Positions 27,287 through 35,781 of a stretch of 64,000 nt of DNA are shown here, piece by piece (positions within the stretch are counted from its first letter, which is position 1; the number at the start of each line of letters is the position of its first letter). The notes beneath the pieces were generated by a model, which was given only the letters and a program-made list of their open reading frames with translations, made no database searches and was not told the DNA's origin. Where the stretch lies: NCBI RefSeq assembly GCF_900091415.1, contig NZ_FMHU01000001.1:2356001-2420000 (forward strand). Reading direction: 5' to 3'. Position numbers and translations under genes: made by a program. Source of the DNA: Micromonospora inyonensis (GTDB taxonomy: Bacteria; Actinomycetota; Actinomycetes; Mycobacteriales; Micromonosporaceae).

Positions 27287-28185
27287 CTTTCTCCGGGCCA
27301 CCGATCCGACTGGCGGGTGTCGGCGCGGTGTCATGGGACCTGACCCCCTATCGGGATGCGCGGCGGCGCGGGGCCGAAGGCTGGCCGGCGCAACCCGCCT
27401 TCACCCGGGAGGTCGCGCAGCGCCTCTCCGACGCCGTCGGTGCGGCGTTGGCGCCGCGAGCACCCGACGAGGGCCAGCCCCTCGCCGTCCCGCCCGAGGG
27501 CCGCGTCGCAAACGACGCCACCGAGATCGTGACTGGCACCTGTTACGGGATGGCCCACGTCGCCGAGGTGATGCACGAGCAGCTCGCCGAGGCGGGGCCC
27601 CGCTGGCTGGACCCCGAGTCCTTCGCCTACTACTCCCCACACGCGCCGACGTCGCTGGCGGCGAAGACGCACGGCCTCAGCGGGGCCGGCAGCACGTTGC
27701 TCGGCCTCGACGCGGGCGGTCAGGCACTCGCGCATGCCCTTCGGCGGCTTTCCAGCGGCCGGACGAGCCGTTGCTTGGTCACGGCATACGACGCGGTGAC
27801 CGGCTTCGCCGCCGCCGCGCTCGCCGCGCTCGGTGTGGCGGCCGACGATTCGACCGGTGAAGCAGTAGCTCTGCTGCTCGACAGCGGCGCCGAAGCGTCA
27901 GGTCCTACGATCCGGCTGGCACGCCGGCTGGCCAACCTGGACGCGGTACGTCAATTCGCCGATGCCACCACGCGACCACTGTCACGGGTGCAGACCGCCA
28001 CCGAGCCAGACGACGATCTACTGGCCGCCTTCGGCGACGTGGAGGTGGTGGCGACGAACGCCGTCACCCCGGTCACCGCGCCGTTGCGTGCGGTCGCGGC
28101 AGCGGTCGGCACCGCACCGTCCGGCGCGGTGCTGGCCCTCAGCAGGTCCCAGGCGTCGGGCTGGACGGCGGTGCTGCTGGCATGA
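27283..28185 (+). CDS. Ketosynthase-like (chain-length-factor type) partner
   Basis: The 300-residue protein is a shortened thiolase-fold homologue. SLAAKTHGLSGAGSTLLG and GGQALAHALRRLSSGRTSRCLV correspond to the ketosynthase region around the nucleophile, but no Cys is present there, and the C-terminal His motifs are not recognisable. It starts at ATG 27283, overlapping the previous stop as ATGA, so it is probably the structural partner of the ACP-ketosynthase, as in KS/CLF heterodimers. Confidence 0.65.
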   Translation: MTFSGPPIRLAGVGAVSWDLTPYRDARRRGAEGWPAQPAFTREVAQRLSDAVGAALAPRAPDEGQPLAVPPEGRVANDATEIVTGTCYGMAHVAEVMHEQLAEAGPRWLDPESFAYYSPHAPTSLAAKTHGLSGAGSTLLGLDAGGQALAHALRRLSSGRTSRCLVTAYDAVTGFAAAALAALGVAADDSTGEAVALLLDSGAEASGPTIRLARRLANLDAVRQFADATTRPLSRVQTATEPDDDLLAAFGDVEVVATNAVTPVTAPLRAVAAAVGTAPSGAVLALSRSQASGWTAVLLA

Positions 28186-29504
28186 CCACACTGCGCGACC
28201 GGATCGAACAGGTCGCCGCCGCCCGTCCGGACCGGCTGGCGGTGCTGACCAGTCATGACCGACTGACATACGCGGAGCTTGCCCGTCGGGTGGACGCCCG
28301 GGCGGCGGCCCATCGGGCCTCGGCCGGTGCCCGTCCCAGGGCGGCTGTCCTGGCGGGCGACGCGGTGGAGGTCGCGGTGGAGGTGGCCGCTGCGGAGCTG
28401 GCCGGGGTGTCGTTGCTGCTGCTCGACGCGGCCGGTCCGGATGCCGAACACGCATCGGTGCGTGCCGCGTTCCTTGCGGTAGACGAGAGTAGCGCCACGT
28501 CCGGGCTGGGACTGACCACGTCGGGGGTCGGCGGCCGCCGCAAGTGCGTCGAGCGCCCCTGGGCGACAGTGATCTCCAACGCCGCCAGCTTCAGCCATGC
28601 TCTCGATCTCGACGAGGACGACGTGACGCTCTGCACCACGCCCCCACATCACAGCTACGCCGTCTGCGGTGGAATCGTGTCCGCCCTGCTCGCCGGCGCC
28701 AGCTACCTGGGAATGGGGCCGAGGATCGGTCCCAGCGGCCTGGCTCGGACGGTCGACGAGCTGCCGGTGAGCGTGGTGCTGTCCGTCCCGCTGCTGTACC
28801 GGTGGTGGGCGGCGGGGGTGCCCACGTCACGTCGGCCCCGGCTCTGCGTCTCCGCCGGCTCCGCCCTACCAGCGACCGACCGGGCGAGCTGGCAGGCCGG
28901 CGTGGGCTGGCCGCTGCGGGAGCACTACGGGACCTCGGAACTCGGTATGCTCACGCTGGACCGGGTGGGTCTGCCCGGTTCCGTCGGGGCTGCCATCGAC
29001 GGCGTCGAGCTGGCGGTACGCCCCGGAGAAGAGCCGGAGGCCGGTGAAGTACTGGCCCGGGTGGCCGGCCCCTCGCCTAGGCTGATCAACGCCTTTGCCG
29101 CAGCCGGCACGGCGGCCGTCCGGGAACTGTCCGGCTGGCAGCCGACCGGAGACCTGGGCCGAGTGGACGGCACGGGCGCACTCTGGCTGTCGGGCCGGCG
29201 GGGCACGGCCCTCAACGTGGCGGGTAACAAGGTCTCGGCCACCGAGGTCGAGGAGGCGATCCGGGGGTACGGTCCGATCCTCGACTGCGCGGTTGTCGGC
29301 CTGGCCACCGGCGGCGGCCCCGTCCGCGTGTGCGCCTTCGTGGAGGCGACGGACGAGTTCGACCGGCGTGCGCTCATCGCCCACCTCACCGCGCAGCTGG
29401 CCCTCTACAAGGTGCCGACCGTCGTGAAGCGCGTGGAGCGGCTGCCGCGCAGCTCATCCGGGAAGATCCTGCGGGGCGCGTTGTCACCGTCATCCCAGTA
29501 TTGA
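28182..29504 (+). CDS. ANL-superfamily acyl-ACP/CoA ligase
   Basis: The 440-residue adenylating enzyme has a P-loop variant TTSGVGGRRK, the A5-like region LREHYGTSELG, the A7 motif GWQPTGDLGRV, A8 GRRGTALNVAGNKVSATEVEE, and the C-terminal catalytic Lys in PRSSSGKILRG. It is shorter than typical 500-residue members because the N-terminal domain is compact. It overlaps the previous gene by ATGA. By position it should activate 3-amino-4-hydroxybenzoate and load it onto one of the ACPs; specificity cannot be read by eye. Its last 15 bp overlap the convergent glycosyltransferase gene. Confidence 0.82.
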   Translation: MTTLRDRIEQVAAARPDRLAVLTSHDRLTYAELARRVDARAAAHRASAGARPRAAVLAGDAVEVAVEVAAAELAGVSLLLLDAAGPDAEHASVRAAFLAVDESSATSGLGLTTSGVGGRRKCVERPWATVISNAASFSHALDLDEDDVTLCTTPPHHSYAVCGGIVSALLAGASYLGMGPRIGPSGLARTVDELPVSVVLSVPLLYRWWAAGVPTSRRPRLCVSAGSALPATDRASWQAGVGWPLREHYGTSELGMLTLDRVGLPGSVGAAIDGVELAVRPGEEPEAGEVLARVAGPSPRLINAFAAAGTAAVRELSGWQPTGDLGRVDGTGALWLSGRRGTALNVAGNKVSATEVEEAIRGYGPILDCAVVGLATGGGPVRVCAFVEATDEFDRRALIAHLTAQLALYKVPTVVKRVERLPRSSSGKILRGALSPSSQY

Positions 29505-30755
29505 CCGGAACAGTTCCGGCAGGTCGGCTGCCGCCTGTTCCCTGGCTAGCGCTGCCTGGGCGTAAGCCGCCCGGTGCGCCAGCCTCTCCTCGGCGAACGC
29601 CTCGTCGACCGTACGTGCCAGTGCGGCGGCGGGCGTCACGGGGTCTGTCGTCTCCGCACCGTGCCGGTGCTGATGGACGAGTGCACCCGTCACCGGGTCT
29701 GCCTGGGAGGTGCGCGCCACCAGCCCGGCTCCGTGCGCCGCCAGGAACGCGCGGCCGTTGGCCTCCTGCTCGGACATCGATGGCAGAACCAGCTGCGGCC
29801 GGCCGTGTGCCAGAGCCGCGATGACCGTCGAGTATCCGCCGTGGCTGAACACCAGGTCCGCCCAGCGGATCGGGCCGGTGATCCCGGTGAACCCGCCTAC
29901 CTCCACGTTGCCGAACTCACGCATCCACGCTGCCGGTCGCATGCCTGCGGACAGAAAGACCGTGACACCCGGCCGGTCGAGGGCAGCCAGCACCTCCCGC
30001 AACGCCCGCTCGCCGATCATCGCCCCACTGCCGAGGGAGACGTACACATGGCGGGTGCCCGACCGGCGGACCGGCTGGTACGGCGCGCCGGGCGGATCCC
30101 AGTACAGCGGTCCGACGTACACCGCCTCGGCGTGTCCGGCTGGCGGCGGCACCGGCGGCTCCACCTCGGGCGCGCTGGGCACGAGCACGCGATCGCCCCA
30201 GAGCAGCTCGCTCACATGGCCGACCGGGGCCAAGCCGTGCTCGGCGGCCACCTCGTTGAGCACCGGCAACGCCTCGGGATGCGGCAGCAGTACGCTCGGC
30301 GCCGCAGCGCTCCAGGGCATCCAGGCGAGGGGATTCGAGGAAAGGAAGTCGGTGTCGGCCAGGGAGAGCACCGGCAGTCCCCGGATCCGGGCCGCGAGGA
30401 CCGCCGTGGGTTGCATGTCGGTCACCACGATGTCGGGCCGGAACTCGTCGATCGCGGCGAGGTCGCGACGCAGGTGCGCGGTGACGACCGGGGTGCGGTA
30501 GTACCGGGCGGCGACCGCGTAAACTCGCTCGACGTTGGCGAACGGAAGGAACGCCGGAACGCGCTCCGGTCGCTTCTCCGGACCAGGGAGGCCCACTATC
30601 GGGTAGCCCGCCTCAGCCACCATCTGCGCCACAGCCGACGGCCCGAAGGCGCACACGAACCCGTCGCCGAGCCGCCCAGCGGCGGCCAGCCCTCGGCCGG
30701 TGTAGCCGGCGCCGCCTCCAGCGGACCAGGGAAAGAACAGGACGCGGGCCTTCAT
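29490..30755 (-). CDS. GT1 family (MGT-type) glycosyltransferase
   Basis: The 421-residue GT-B protein has an N-terminal Rossmann domain beginning VLFFPWSAGGGAGYTGRG and a C-terminal nucleotide-sugar domain with the signature DLVFSHGGYSTVIAALAHG and LVLPSMSEQEANG. These enzymes move a sugar from an NDP donor to a hydroxyl of a natural product. It is the last gene of the KR-AT-GT operon; its ATG overlaps the AT stop. Candidate donor sugars come from the epimerase/dehydratases in the cluster. Confidence 0.85.
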   Translation of the reverse strand: MKARVLFFPWSAGGGAGYTGRGLAAAGRLGDGFVCAFGPSAVAQMVAEAGYPIVGLPGPEKRPERVPAFLPFANVERVYAVAARYYRTPVVTAHLRRDLAAIDEFRPDIVVTDMQPTAVLAARIRGLPVLSLADTDFLSSNPLAWMPWSAAAPSVLLPHPEALPVLNEVAAEHGLAPVGHVSELLWGDRVLVPSAPEVEPPVPPPAGHAEAVYVGPLYWDPPGAPYQPVRRSGTRHVYVSLGSGAMIGERALREVLAALDRPGVTVFLSAGMRPAAWMREFGNVEVGGFTGITGPIRWADLVFSHGGYSTVIAALAHGRPQLVLPSMSEQEANGRAFLAAHGAGLVARTSQADPVTGALVHQHRHGAETTDPVTPAAALARTVDEAFAEERLAHRAAYAQAALAREQAAADLPELFRSILG

Positions 30756-31705
30756 CTCGCAAGCACCTCAAGTCCACCTCGACGGTCGTTGGCCAGCAGT
30801 TCCTCCGGCGGCAGGTAACGGCTGAGCACCTTGCACAGCGTGCGTCCCGGTCCCACGTCCACGAACCGCTGGACCCCGGTGTCGCGCAGCGACCGGATCG
30901 ACTCCCACCAGCGCACCGGCTCCAACATGTGCAGCTGCAGGTCGGCCCGTATGGCGGACGGATCGGTACTGGGACGGGCGGTGGTGTTCAGCACCACCGG
31001 CGTGCGCGGCGGGTGGATCACCAAATTGGCCAGCTCGGCGGCGAACTCGGTCTGCGCCTCGGCCATCAGCGGCGAGTGGGCGGCGATGCCGATAGCCAGC
31101 GGCACCGTACGCGCCGCGCCACGCGCCAGTGCCGTCGCCTCGGCCCAGGCGATGCCCGGCCGGTCTCCGGAGAGGACGACTTGGTCCGGGCCATTCACGG
31201 CGGCCACGTACACCTTTCGTCCGTGCTCGCCCTCGAGCATGGCCGCTATCTCGTCGGCGGGCAGCCCGACAACGGTCAGCATCTCGCCAGGACTGCGCTG
31301 GCCGGACCGGTGCATGATTTCTCCCCGCTGTCGTACGAGGCGCAGCCCCGCGTCGAGATCGACCGCACCGGACGCCACCAGGGCCGTAAAGTGTCCCAGG
31401 CTGTGTCCCAACAGGTACGCCGGTTGTCCCGTCCCGGTCCGCGCGAGCCGTTCCCGCAGCGCAATCCAGCCGGCGAGGCTGGCCACAAATACGCAGGGCT
31501 GGGTCCAGTCCGTCCTGACCTGGGCGTCCCTCGCCATGGTGAGGAGCAGCTCACGCAGCGGCAGCCCGGCCAGCGCCTCCGCCTCGCTGAACAGCTTCCG
31601 CACAGCTGGCACCTCGTCGTGCCAGCGCTGTGCCATGCCCGGGAACTGTGCCCCCTGCCCAGGGAAGAGGACGGCGTACGGCTCGACGATGGATTGTGGT
31701 GTCAC
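30752..31705 (-). CDS. Malonyl-CoA:ACP acyltransferase
   Basis: The 317-residue protein has the FabD signatures FPGQGAQFPGM, the nucleophile Ser in GHSLGHF, and the catalytic His in GIAAHSPLM. It starts with GTG 31705, overlapping the KR stop. A stand-alone transacylase and ketoreductase next to KS-like genes implies that at least one extender unit is loaded in trans, although the cluster ketosynthase lacks its Cys. A non-malonyl extender is possible. Confidence 0.88.
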   Translation of the reverse strand: MTPQSIVEPYAVLFPGQGAQFPGMAQRWHDEVPAVRKLFSEAEALAGLPLRELLLTMARDAQVRTDWTQPCVFVASLAGWIALRERLARTGTGQPAYLLGHSLGHFTALVASGAVDLDAGLRLVRQRGEIMHRSGQRSPGEMLTVVGLPADEIAAMLEGEHGRKVYVAAVNGPDQVVLSGDRPGIAWAEATALARGAARTVPLAIGIAAHSPLMAEAQTEFAAELANLVIHPPRTPVVLNTTARPSTDPSAIRADLQLHMLEPVRWWESIRSLRDTGVQRFVDVGPGRTLCKVLSRYLPPEELLANDRRGGLEVLAR

Positions 31706-32592
31706 AGACTGGCTCCTCCATCCACGGCAAGCACCTGGCCGGTGATGTACGAGGCACCCTCCGAACTGAGAAAGGCGACCGCCTCGGCGACCTCCTCGGC
31801 GCGGCCGGCCCGCCGCATCGGGGTGGCGGCCAGCGCAGCCGTCCGCGCCCGGTCGCCACCGGTGGCGCTCATCGACGACGGCACGTATCCGGGCGCGACG
31901 GCGTTCGCGGTGACGCCGAAGCGGCCCACCTCACGGGCGATCGTCCTGGCCAGACCGATCAGGCCGGCTTTGGAGCTGGCGTAGCCGCTCTGGAACGGCC
32001 AGCCGCCGAGGCCTGCGACGGACGTGACGAAGACCATTCGGCCCCAGCCGTGGGCTGCCATCGCGGGCACCGTACGCCGGGCCAGCAGCAGGGGAGCCGT
32101 CAGGTTGACCGCCAGGCTCGTTGACCAGTCCGCCATCCGGACGCGGTGGACGGCTGCGGGGCGCAGGACGGCGGCGTTGCTGACCACCACGTTCGGCATG
32201 CCGGTCCGCTCGGCAACCGTGTCCAGCAGCGCCTCCACCCGCTCTGGCTGGCTGAGATCGGCTTGGACGGTCACCACGTCGGCTGCGCGCGACAGTAGCT
32301 TCTCCCGTAACGCCAACGCCCCGGCCCTGTCCCGGTGGAAGTGCAGCACGACAGTGGTCTGGTCGTCGCACATCCGGGTCGCGACGGCCTGTCCGATCGT
32401 GCCTGTGGCACCTGTCACCAACACCGTGCGCCGCCTCATGCTGCCGCCGTGCCGGCTCGGGTCAGGCAGGTCCAGCCGTTGCCACCCGGGGTCCGTCATT
32501 CGACGCAGAAGTCCGTGGAACTCCTGCGTTTCCTCACTACCGATGAATCCACCAGCACCGGTGAGCAGCGCACGCTGCGCCATCCGTTCCAC
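31702..32592 (-). CDS. SDR 3-oxoacyl-ACP reductase (FabG-like), with an epimerase-like leader
   Basis: The core of about 245 residues is a classical SDR: NADPH motif VTGATGTIG, NAAVL, the Ser in VTSVAGLGG and the YASSK Tyr/Lys pair, ending with GQVLAVDGGASL. Homology would start at ATG 32439 (MRRRTVLVTG). The open frame extends upstream to 32592 and begins MAQRALLTGAGGFIGSEE, which is the start of an extended SDR epimerase rather than a ketoreductase, followed by a linker. GAAGGGTGG before 32592/32583 suggests that translation begins there. The leader looks like the relic of a deleted epimerase gene fused in frame. Confidence 0.82.
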   Translation of the reverse strand: MERMAQRALLTGAGGFIGSEETQEFHGLLRRMTDPGWQRLDLPDPSRHGGSMRRRTVLVTGATGTIGQAVATRMCDDQTTVVLHFHRDRAGALALREKLLSRAADVVTVQADLSQPERVEALLDTVAERTGMPNVVVSNAAVLRPAAVHRVRMADWSTSLAVNLTAPLLLARRTVPAMAAHGWGRMVFVTSVAGLGGWPFQSGYASSKAGLIGLARTIAREVGRFGVTANAVAPGYVPSSMSATGGDRARTAALAATPMRRAGRAEEVAEAVAFLSSEGASYITGQVLAVDGGASL

Positions 32593-32612
32593 CCTTCACT
32601 AGAATCGGTCGA

Positions 32613-33476
32613 GTGGCTCGACAGGAACAGGTTTCGGCCCGCGGGATCCGAGTGGCGACGTACAACATCTGGGGGGCGTCGACACCACACCGTTATTGGC
32701 AGGACCGCAGCGAATTGCGCGGTGCGCGGCCTGGCTCCCCAGTCCTGACCGAGTCCGACGAGTCGACGATCTGGCGACGACGACGCGCGCTGCTCGCGAC
32801 CGCGCTGCGCGACGCACGTCCAGACATCGTGGCACTGCAGGAGGTGCCGGCCCCGCAGCCAGGCCGCGAAGACCGGGCCAGCGTGCTGGCCCGGGACATC
32901 GGCGGAAGCGGGGAACGCTATCAGGTGGCGCTCTCCACGTTCGGTGACGGCAGCCGCACAGCCGTCCTCACCCGGCAGCAGATCCAGTCGCAACGCGAAT
33001 TCGCGCTGGACGCCGCAGCCGACGGGTTCGGTGGGTACCCCGTGGTGCTGGAGGTCGCCACAGCGGTGGCCACGATCTGGACGACCCACCTGCCGGTCGG
33101 TCCGGATTCCGTGAAGGATGCCTGCGTCCGGGAACTTGCCGAGCGGGCTGCCAGCGCCCGTACCGACGTCCCGCTGCTCATCTGTGGCGACCTCAACTGC
33201 CAGGCATCGAGCCGGCAGATCCGCTGGTTGCTGGATGACGGCCGGATCGACGACACGTGGCCAGCCGCCGGCGGCGCCGTCGAGACGTGCACCATGCCGC
33301 TGCCGACGCCCACCTGGCGGCTGGACTACGTCCTGCTGCGGCGACAAGACGGGATGCGGCCGGTTCCGGGAAGCGCCTGCCTGCTTGGCACCCGACCGGA
33401 CGGCACCGGTCTGTTCGCCTCGGACCACGTCGGCGTGGCAGTCGACCTCGAACCGGCACGACCTTTTTCGTACTAG
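32613..33476 (+). CDS. Endonuclease/exonuclease/phosphatase family hydrolase
   Basis: The 287-residue protein has the EEP fold signatures: VATYNIWG at the N terminus, IVALQEVP with the metal-binding Glu, ICGDLNC with the Asp/Asn pair and LFASDHVGVAVDL with the final Asp-His. In this setting a phosphatase acting on a phosphorylated cyclitol or sugar is more likely than a nuclease, but this is inference. It is divergent from the KR operon with only about 20 bp between them. Confidence 0.78.
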   Translation: MARQEQVSARGIRVATYNIWGASTPHRYWQDRSELRGARPGSPVLTESDESTIWRRRRALLATALRDARPDIVALQEVPAPQPGREDRASVLARDIGGSGERYQVALSTFGDGSRTAVLTRQQIQSQREFALDAAADGFGGYPVVLEVATAVATIWTTHLPVGPDSVKDACVRELAERAASARTDVPLLICGDLNCQASSRQIRWLLDDGRIDDTWPAAGGAVETCTMPLPTPTWRLDYVLLRRQDGMRPVPGSACLLGTRPDGTGLFASDHVGVAVDLEPARPFSY

Positions 33477-33570
33477 TGCCAGATTCACCTGGGCCAGCCT
33501 TTCAGGACAGTACCGGATCGAGTGGACCTGCCTCGTCACGCTAGGGGACGCTTGTCGGGTGCAGCGGATG

Positions 33571-33588
33571 ATGGCCGGTTCATGCCAT
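33571..33588 (+). promoter_or_regulatory. Shared cluster operator, site D
   Basis: ATGGCCGGTTCATGCCAT matches the cluster operator with one mismatch in the left arm. It lies between the convergent ends of the hydrolase and the LuxR-type regulator, so it is not in an obvious promoter; it may be a relic or act on an antisense transcript. Confidence 0.4.
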
Positions 33589-33626
33589 CGGCACAGGGCT
33601 GAGTGGCCGCATGCGCGATGGCGGGC

Positions 33627-34256
33627 TCACAACCAGTCGTGCTTGGCGGCCATGTAGCCGGCCTGGAACCGACTGCGGGCGTCGAGCAGGGTCATCACCC
33701 GCGCCACGGCGCGCCGGTAGGTACGCAGTGCCAGACCCATCTCCCGGGCCGCGGACTCGTCCTTCACCCCCGCGATGAGCTGCCGCAGCACCTCCCGGTC
33801 CAGCGGGCTGGGCTGGCGCGGGGAAGCGGCGTGGCGCTCGGTGTCCGGGTCCGGCCGCCCGCTTTCAGCCTGCAGGAAGTTGACAAGCAGTGGGATGAAG
33901 GGCAGGTCACGGCCGATGACGGCGCCGTTGCCGTAGTCCGTGCGGTCGCAGGCGAACAGCAGGATCGAGCCGTCCACCACGGTCATCCTCGGCAGTTCGT
34001 TGAGGGTGGTGCAGATCTCGGCCCCGGCCCGGGCCAACTGGGTCAGTTCCGCCTCGGGCAGCCCGTCCGTTCCCCGCCTTGCCTCCGGCACGTACACCCG
34101 TACCCTCACCCCATCTGCGGCGACGACCTGCGCCGCGGCCACGTCGACGCCAGTGGCCGGTGACGAGTCACCGCCCACCATGGTGAGATGAACATCGTTC
34201 CGAGCGCCATGAATTACCTGTCGGACCTGCAACGCATTGACAAAGTTCATCCTCAT
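33627..34256 (-). CDS. LuxR-type transcriptional regulator
   Basis: The 209-residue protein ends with a helix-turn-helix of about 60 residues of the LuxR/GerE-like type: LDREVLRQLIAGVKDESAAREMG, LRTYRRAVARVM and the closing SRFQAGYMAAKHDWL. The N-terminal part (1-140) resembles the phospholipase-D-like or effector-free sensor region of this actinomycete regulator group and has no phosphorylation site. I choose ATG 34256, preceded by GGGGGA, over the longer frame. It is the only regulator inside the cluster and the best candidate to bind the TGGCA-N6-TGCCA sites. A separate 18-bp dyad lies 50 bp upstream of its start. Confidence 0.8.
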   Translation of the reverse strand: MRMNFVNALQVRQVIHGARNDVHLTMVGGDSSPATGVDVAAAQVVAADGVRVRVYVPEARRGTDGLPEAELTQLARAGAEICTTLNELPRMTVVDGSILLFACDRTDYGNGAVIGRDLPFIPLLVNFLQAESGRPDPDTERHAASPRQPSPLDREVLRQLIAGVKDESAAREMGLALRTYRRAVARVMTLLDARSRFQAGYMAAKHDWL

Positions 34257-34307
34257 CTGATTCCCCCGTGAATTGCAATCGCTGGATAGACTTGCGCGCA
34301 GCATGAT

Positions 34308-34325
34308 ACTCAAGCAATGTTGAGT
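34308..34325 (+). promoter_or_regulatory. ACTCAA-N6-TTGAGT dyad upstream of the regulator
   Basis: ACTCAAGCAATGTTGAGT is a perfect 6-6-6 dyad, 52-69 bp upstream of the LuxR-type start. Its architecture equals that of the shared operator but its sequence differs, so another factor may bind here. The surrounding 34257-34686 region has no gene and is relatively AT-rich, in keeping with promoters. Confidence 0.4.
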
Positions 34326-34597
34326 GGTGTCACCTCCAATCCTGATGCATATAGCCGCACGAGGGATTGTTGCCGACGAATCGTTCCAACATAACCAGCT
34401 AGGCGGTTACCCGCAACCGATGACGAGGCCACGACCAGCGCCAACCTAGCACATCCTTCAATGTCCCGACATTCTTCCGTTGTCACTGGAACGCTTCAGT
34501 CGCCGGCTTCCCCGCACGGACGGCCAACGCGAACGGCCAACGCGGCGAGCGACTCCGGCGCATCCCTCCCCGCCCACGCCGGGGGTCGCAGACGCTG

Positions 34598-34615
34598 GCG
34601 GCAGGTTCCTGCCAC
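34598..34615 (+). promoter_or_regulatory. Shared cluster operator, site C
   Basis: GCGGCAGGTTCCTGCCAC matches the operator with the left arm CGGCA in place of TGGCA. It lies 72-89 bp upstream of the GTG that starts the large sugar/cyclitol operon, the same distance as site A before griI. Confidence 0.65.
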
Positions 34616-34686
34616 CGTCCACCGACTCGGTCAACTCATCCTGTCAGCTGTATCGGAAGCAGCCACAGACGTGGAGGGAGACCGGC

Positions 34687-35781
34687 GTGCCAGCGGAGAC
34701 TGAGGCGCTCACCCGCTACTTCGGAGGGCAGGAGGTGCTGGTGACCGGAGGGTTCGGTTTCCTTGGTGGTCACCTGACCCGCTGGTTGACGGAGCTGGGT
34801 GCCCGTGTCACCGTCTTCGACGCCGACTGCCGCCCCACCCGCCCCTCGCTCCTCGCTGAACTGCCGGCCGGGCCGGACGTGCTGCGTGTCCGGGAGGGGG
34901 ACGTGACCCGCTACCAGGAGTTGGAGGCGGTGCTACTGGACCGCCCCTACCAGTCGGTTTTCCACCTCGCGGCGTACTCCATGATCGAGAAGGCGGCGGA
35001 ACACCCGATCAACGCCATCGCCACGAACACCATGGGGACGGTGAACCTCCTGGAGGTGCTGCGCCGGCACCGCTCGGCACGGCCGGAGGCGGTGATCGTC
35101 TCCTCCACCGACAAGGTATACGGCGAACTGGAAGGCGACCGCTACACCGAACAGAGCCCGCTGCGCGGTGTCGGGATCTACGACGCCGCCAAGCTGGGCG
35201 CGGACGTTCTCACCCAGAGTTACAACCAGTCCTTTGGCATATCGACTGTCGTTCTTCGGCTGTGCAATCTGCTGGGCCCGCACGACTACAATCACCAGTA
35301 CCGCCTGGTGCCGCGTTCGTTGTCCTACGTCTTCGACCGCAGCGGACCACGCCCGCCGGAGCTGTATTTTGATTCGATACAACACGAGCGGGACTATCTC
35401 TATATCGACGACGCCGTGCGCGCTCTCCTGCTGGCGGCGTCACAGCCAGCCTGCCGCGGAGACGTCTTCAACGTTCCCGGCTGCGCCAGCCTCAGAACTC
35501 CAGAAGTGATGCATCAGCTAGTACAGGTGGCGGCCGAGCACGAGTCGACATTTGACGCGGACCGGGCTGCGACGATCCTGGACAATGGCTTCCGGGTCAC
35601 CGTGCGCGACGGCATCACCGGTGCCACCGCGATCAACCGTCAGCGTGTCGATGGCACGAAGCTCACCGAACGGGTCAACTTCCGGCCGGCGACGAACTTC
35701 GGCACTGCGCTGACTGCGGCGGTCGAGTTCGCCCGTCGGCGACACTATCGTCCGGCGCCAGCCAAGGTGGGTACGGCGTGA
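34687..35781 (+). CDS. NAD-dependent epimerase/dehydratase, CDP-glucose 4,6-dehydratase-like
   Basis: The 364-residue extended SDR has VTGGFGFLGGHL, VSSTDKVYGE (active-site region as in CDP-glucose 4,6-dehydratases), YDAAK for the Tyr/Lys pair, NLLGPHD and ERDYLYIDDAVRALL. I use GTG 34687, preceded by GGAGGGAG, instead of the longer open frame, which would include the operator. It starts a run of seven genes with overlapping ends. The enzyme probably makes a 4-keto-6-deoxy sugar nucleotide or acts on a related substrate. Confidence 0.85.
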   Translation: MPAETEALTRYFGGQEVLVTGGFGFLGGHLTRWLTELGARVTVFDADCRPTRPSLLAELPAGPDVLRVREGDVTRYQELEAVLLDRPYQSVFHLAAYSMIEKAAEHPINAIATNTMGTVNLLEVLRRHRSARPEAVIVSSTDKVYGELEGDRYTEQSPLRGVGIYDAAKLGADVLTQSYNQSFGISTVVLRLCNLLGPHDYNHQYRLVPRSLSYVFDRSGPRPPELYFDSIQHERDYLYIDDAVRALLLAASQPACRGDVFNVPGCASLRTPEVMHQLVQVAAEHESTFDADRAATILDNGFRVTVRDGITGATAINRQRVDGTKLTERVNFRPATNFGTALTAAVEFARRRHYRPAPAKVGTA

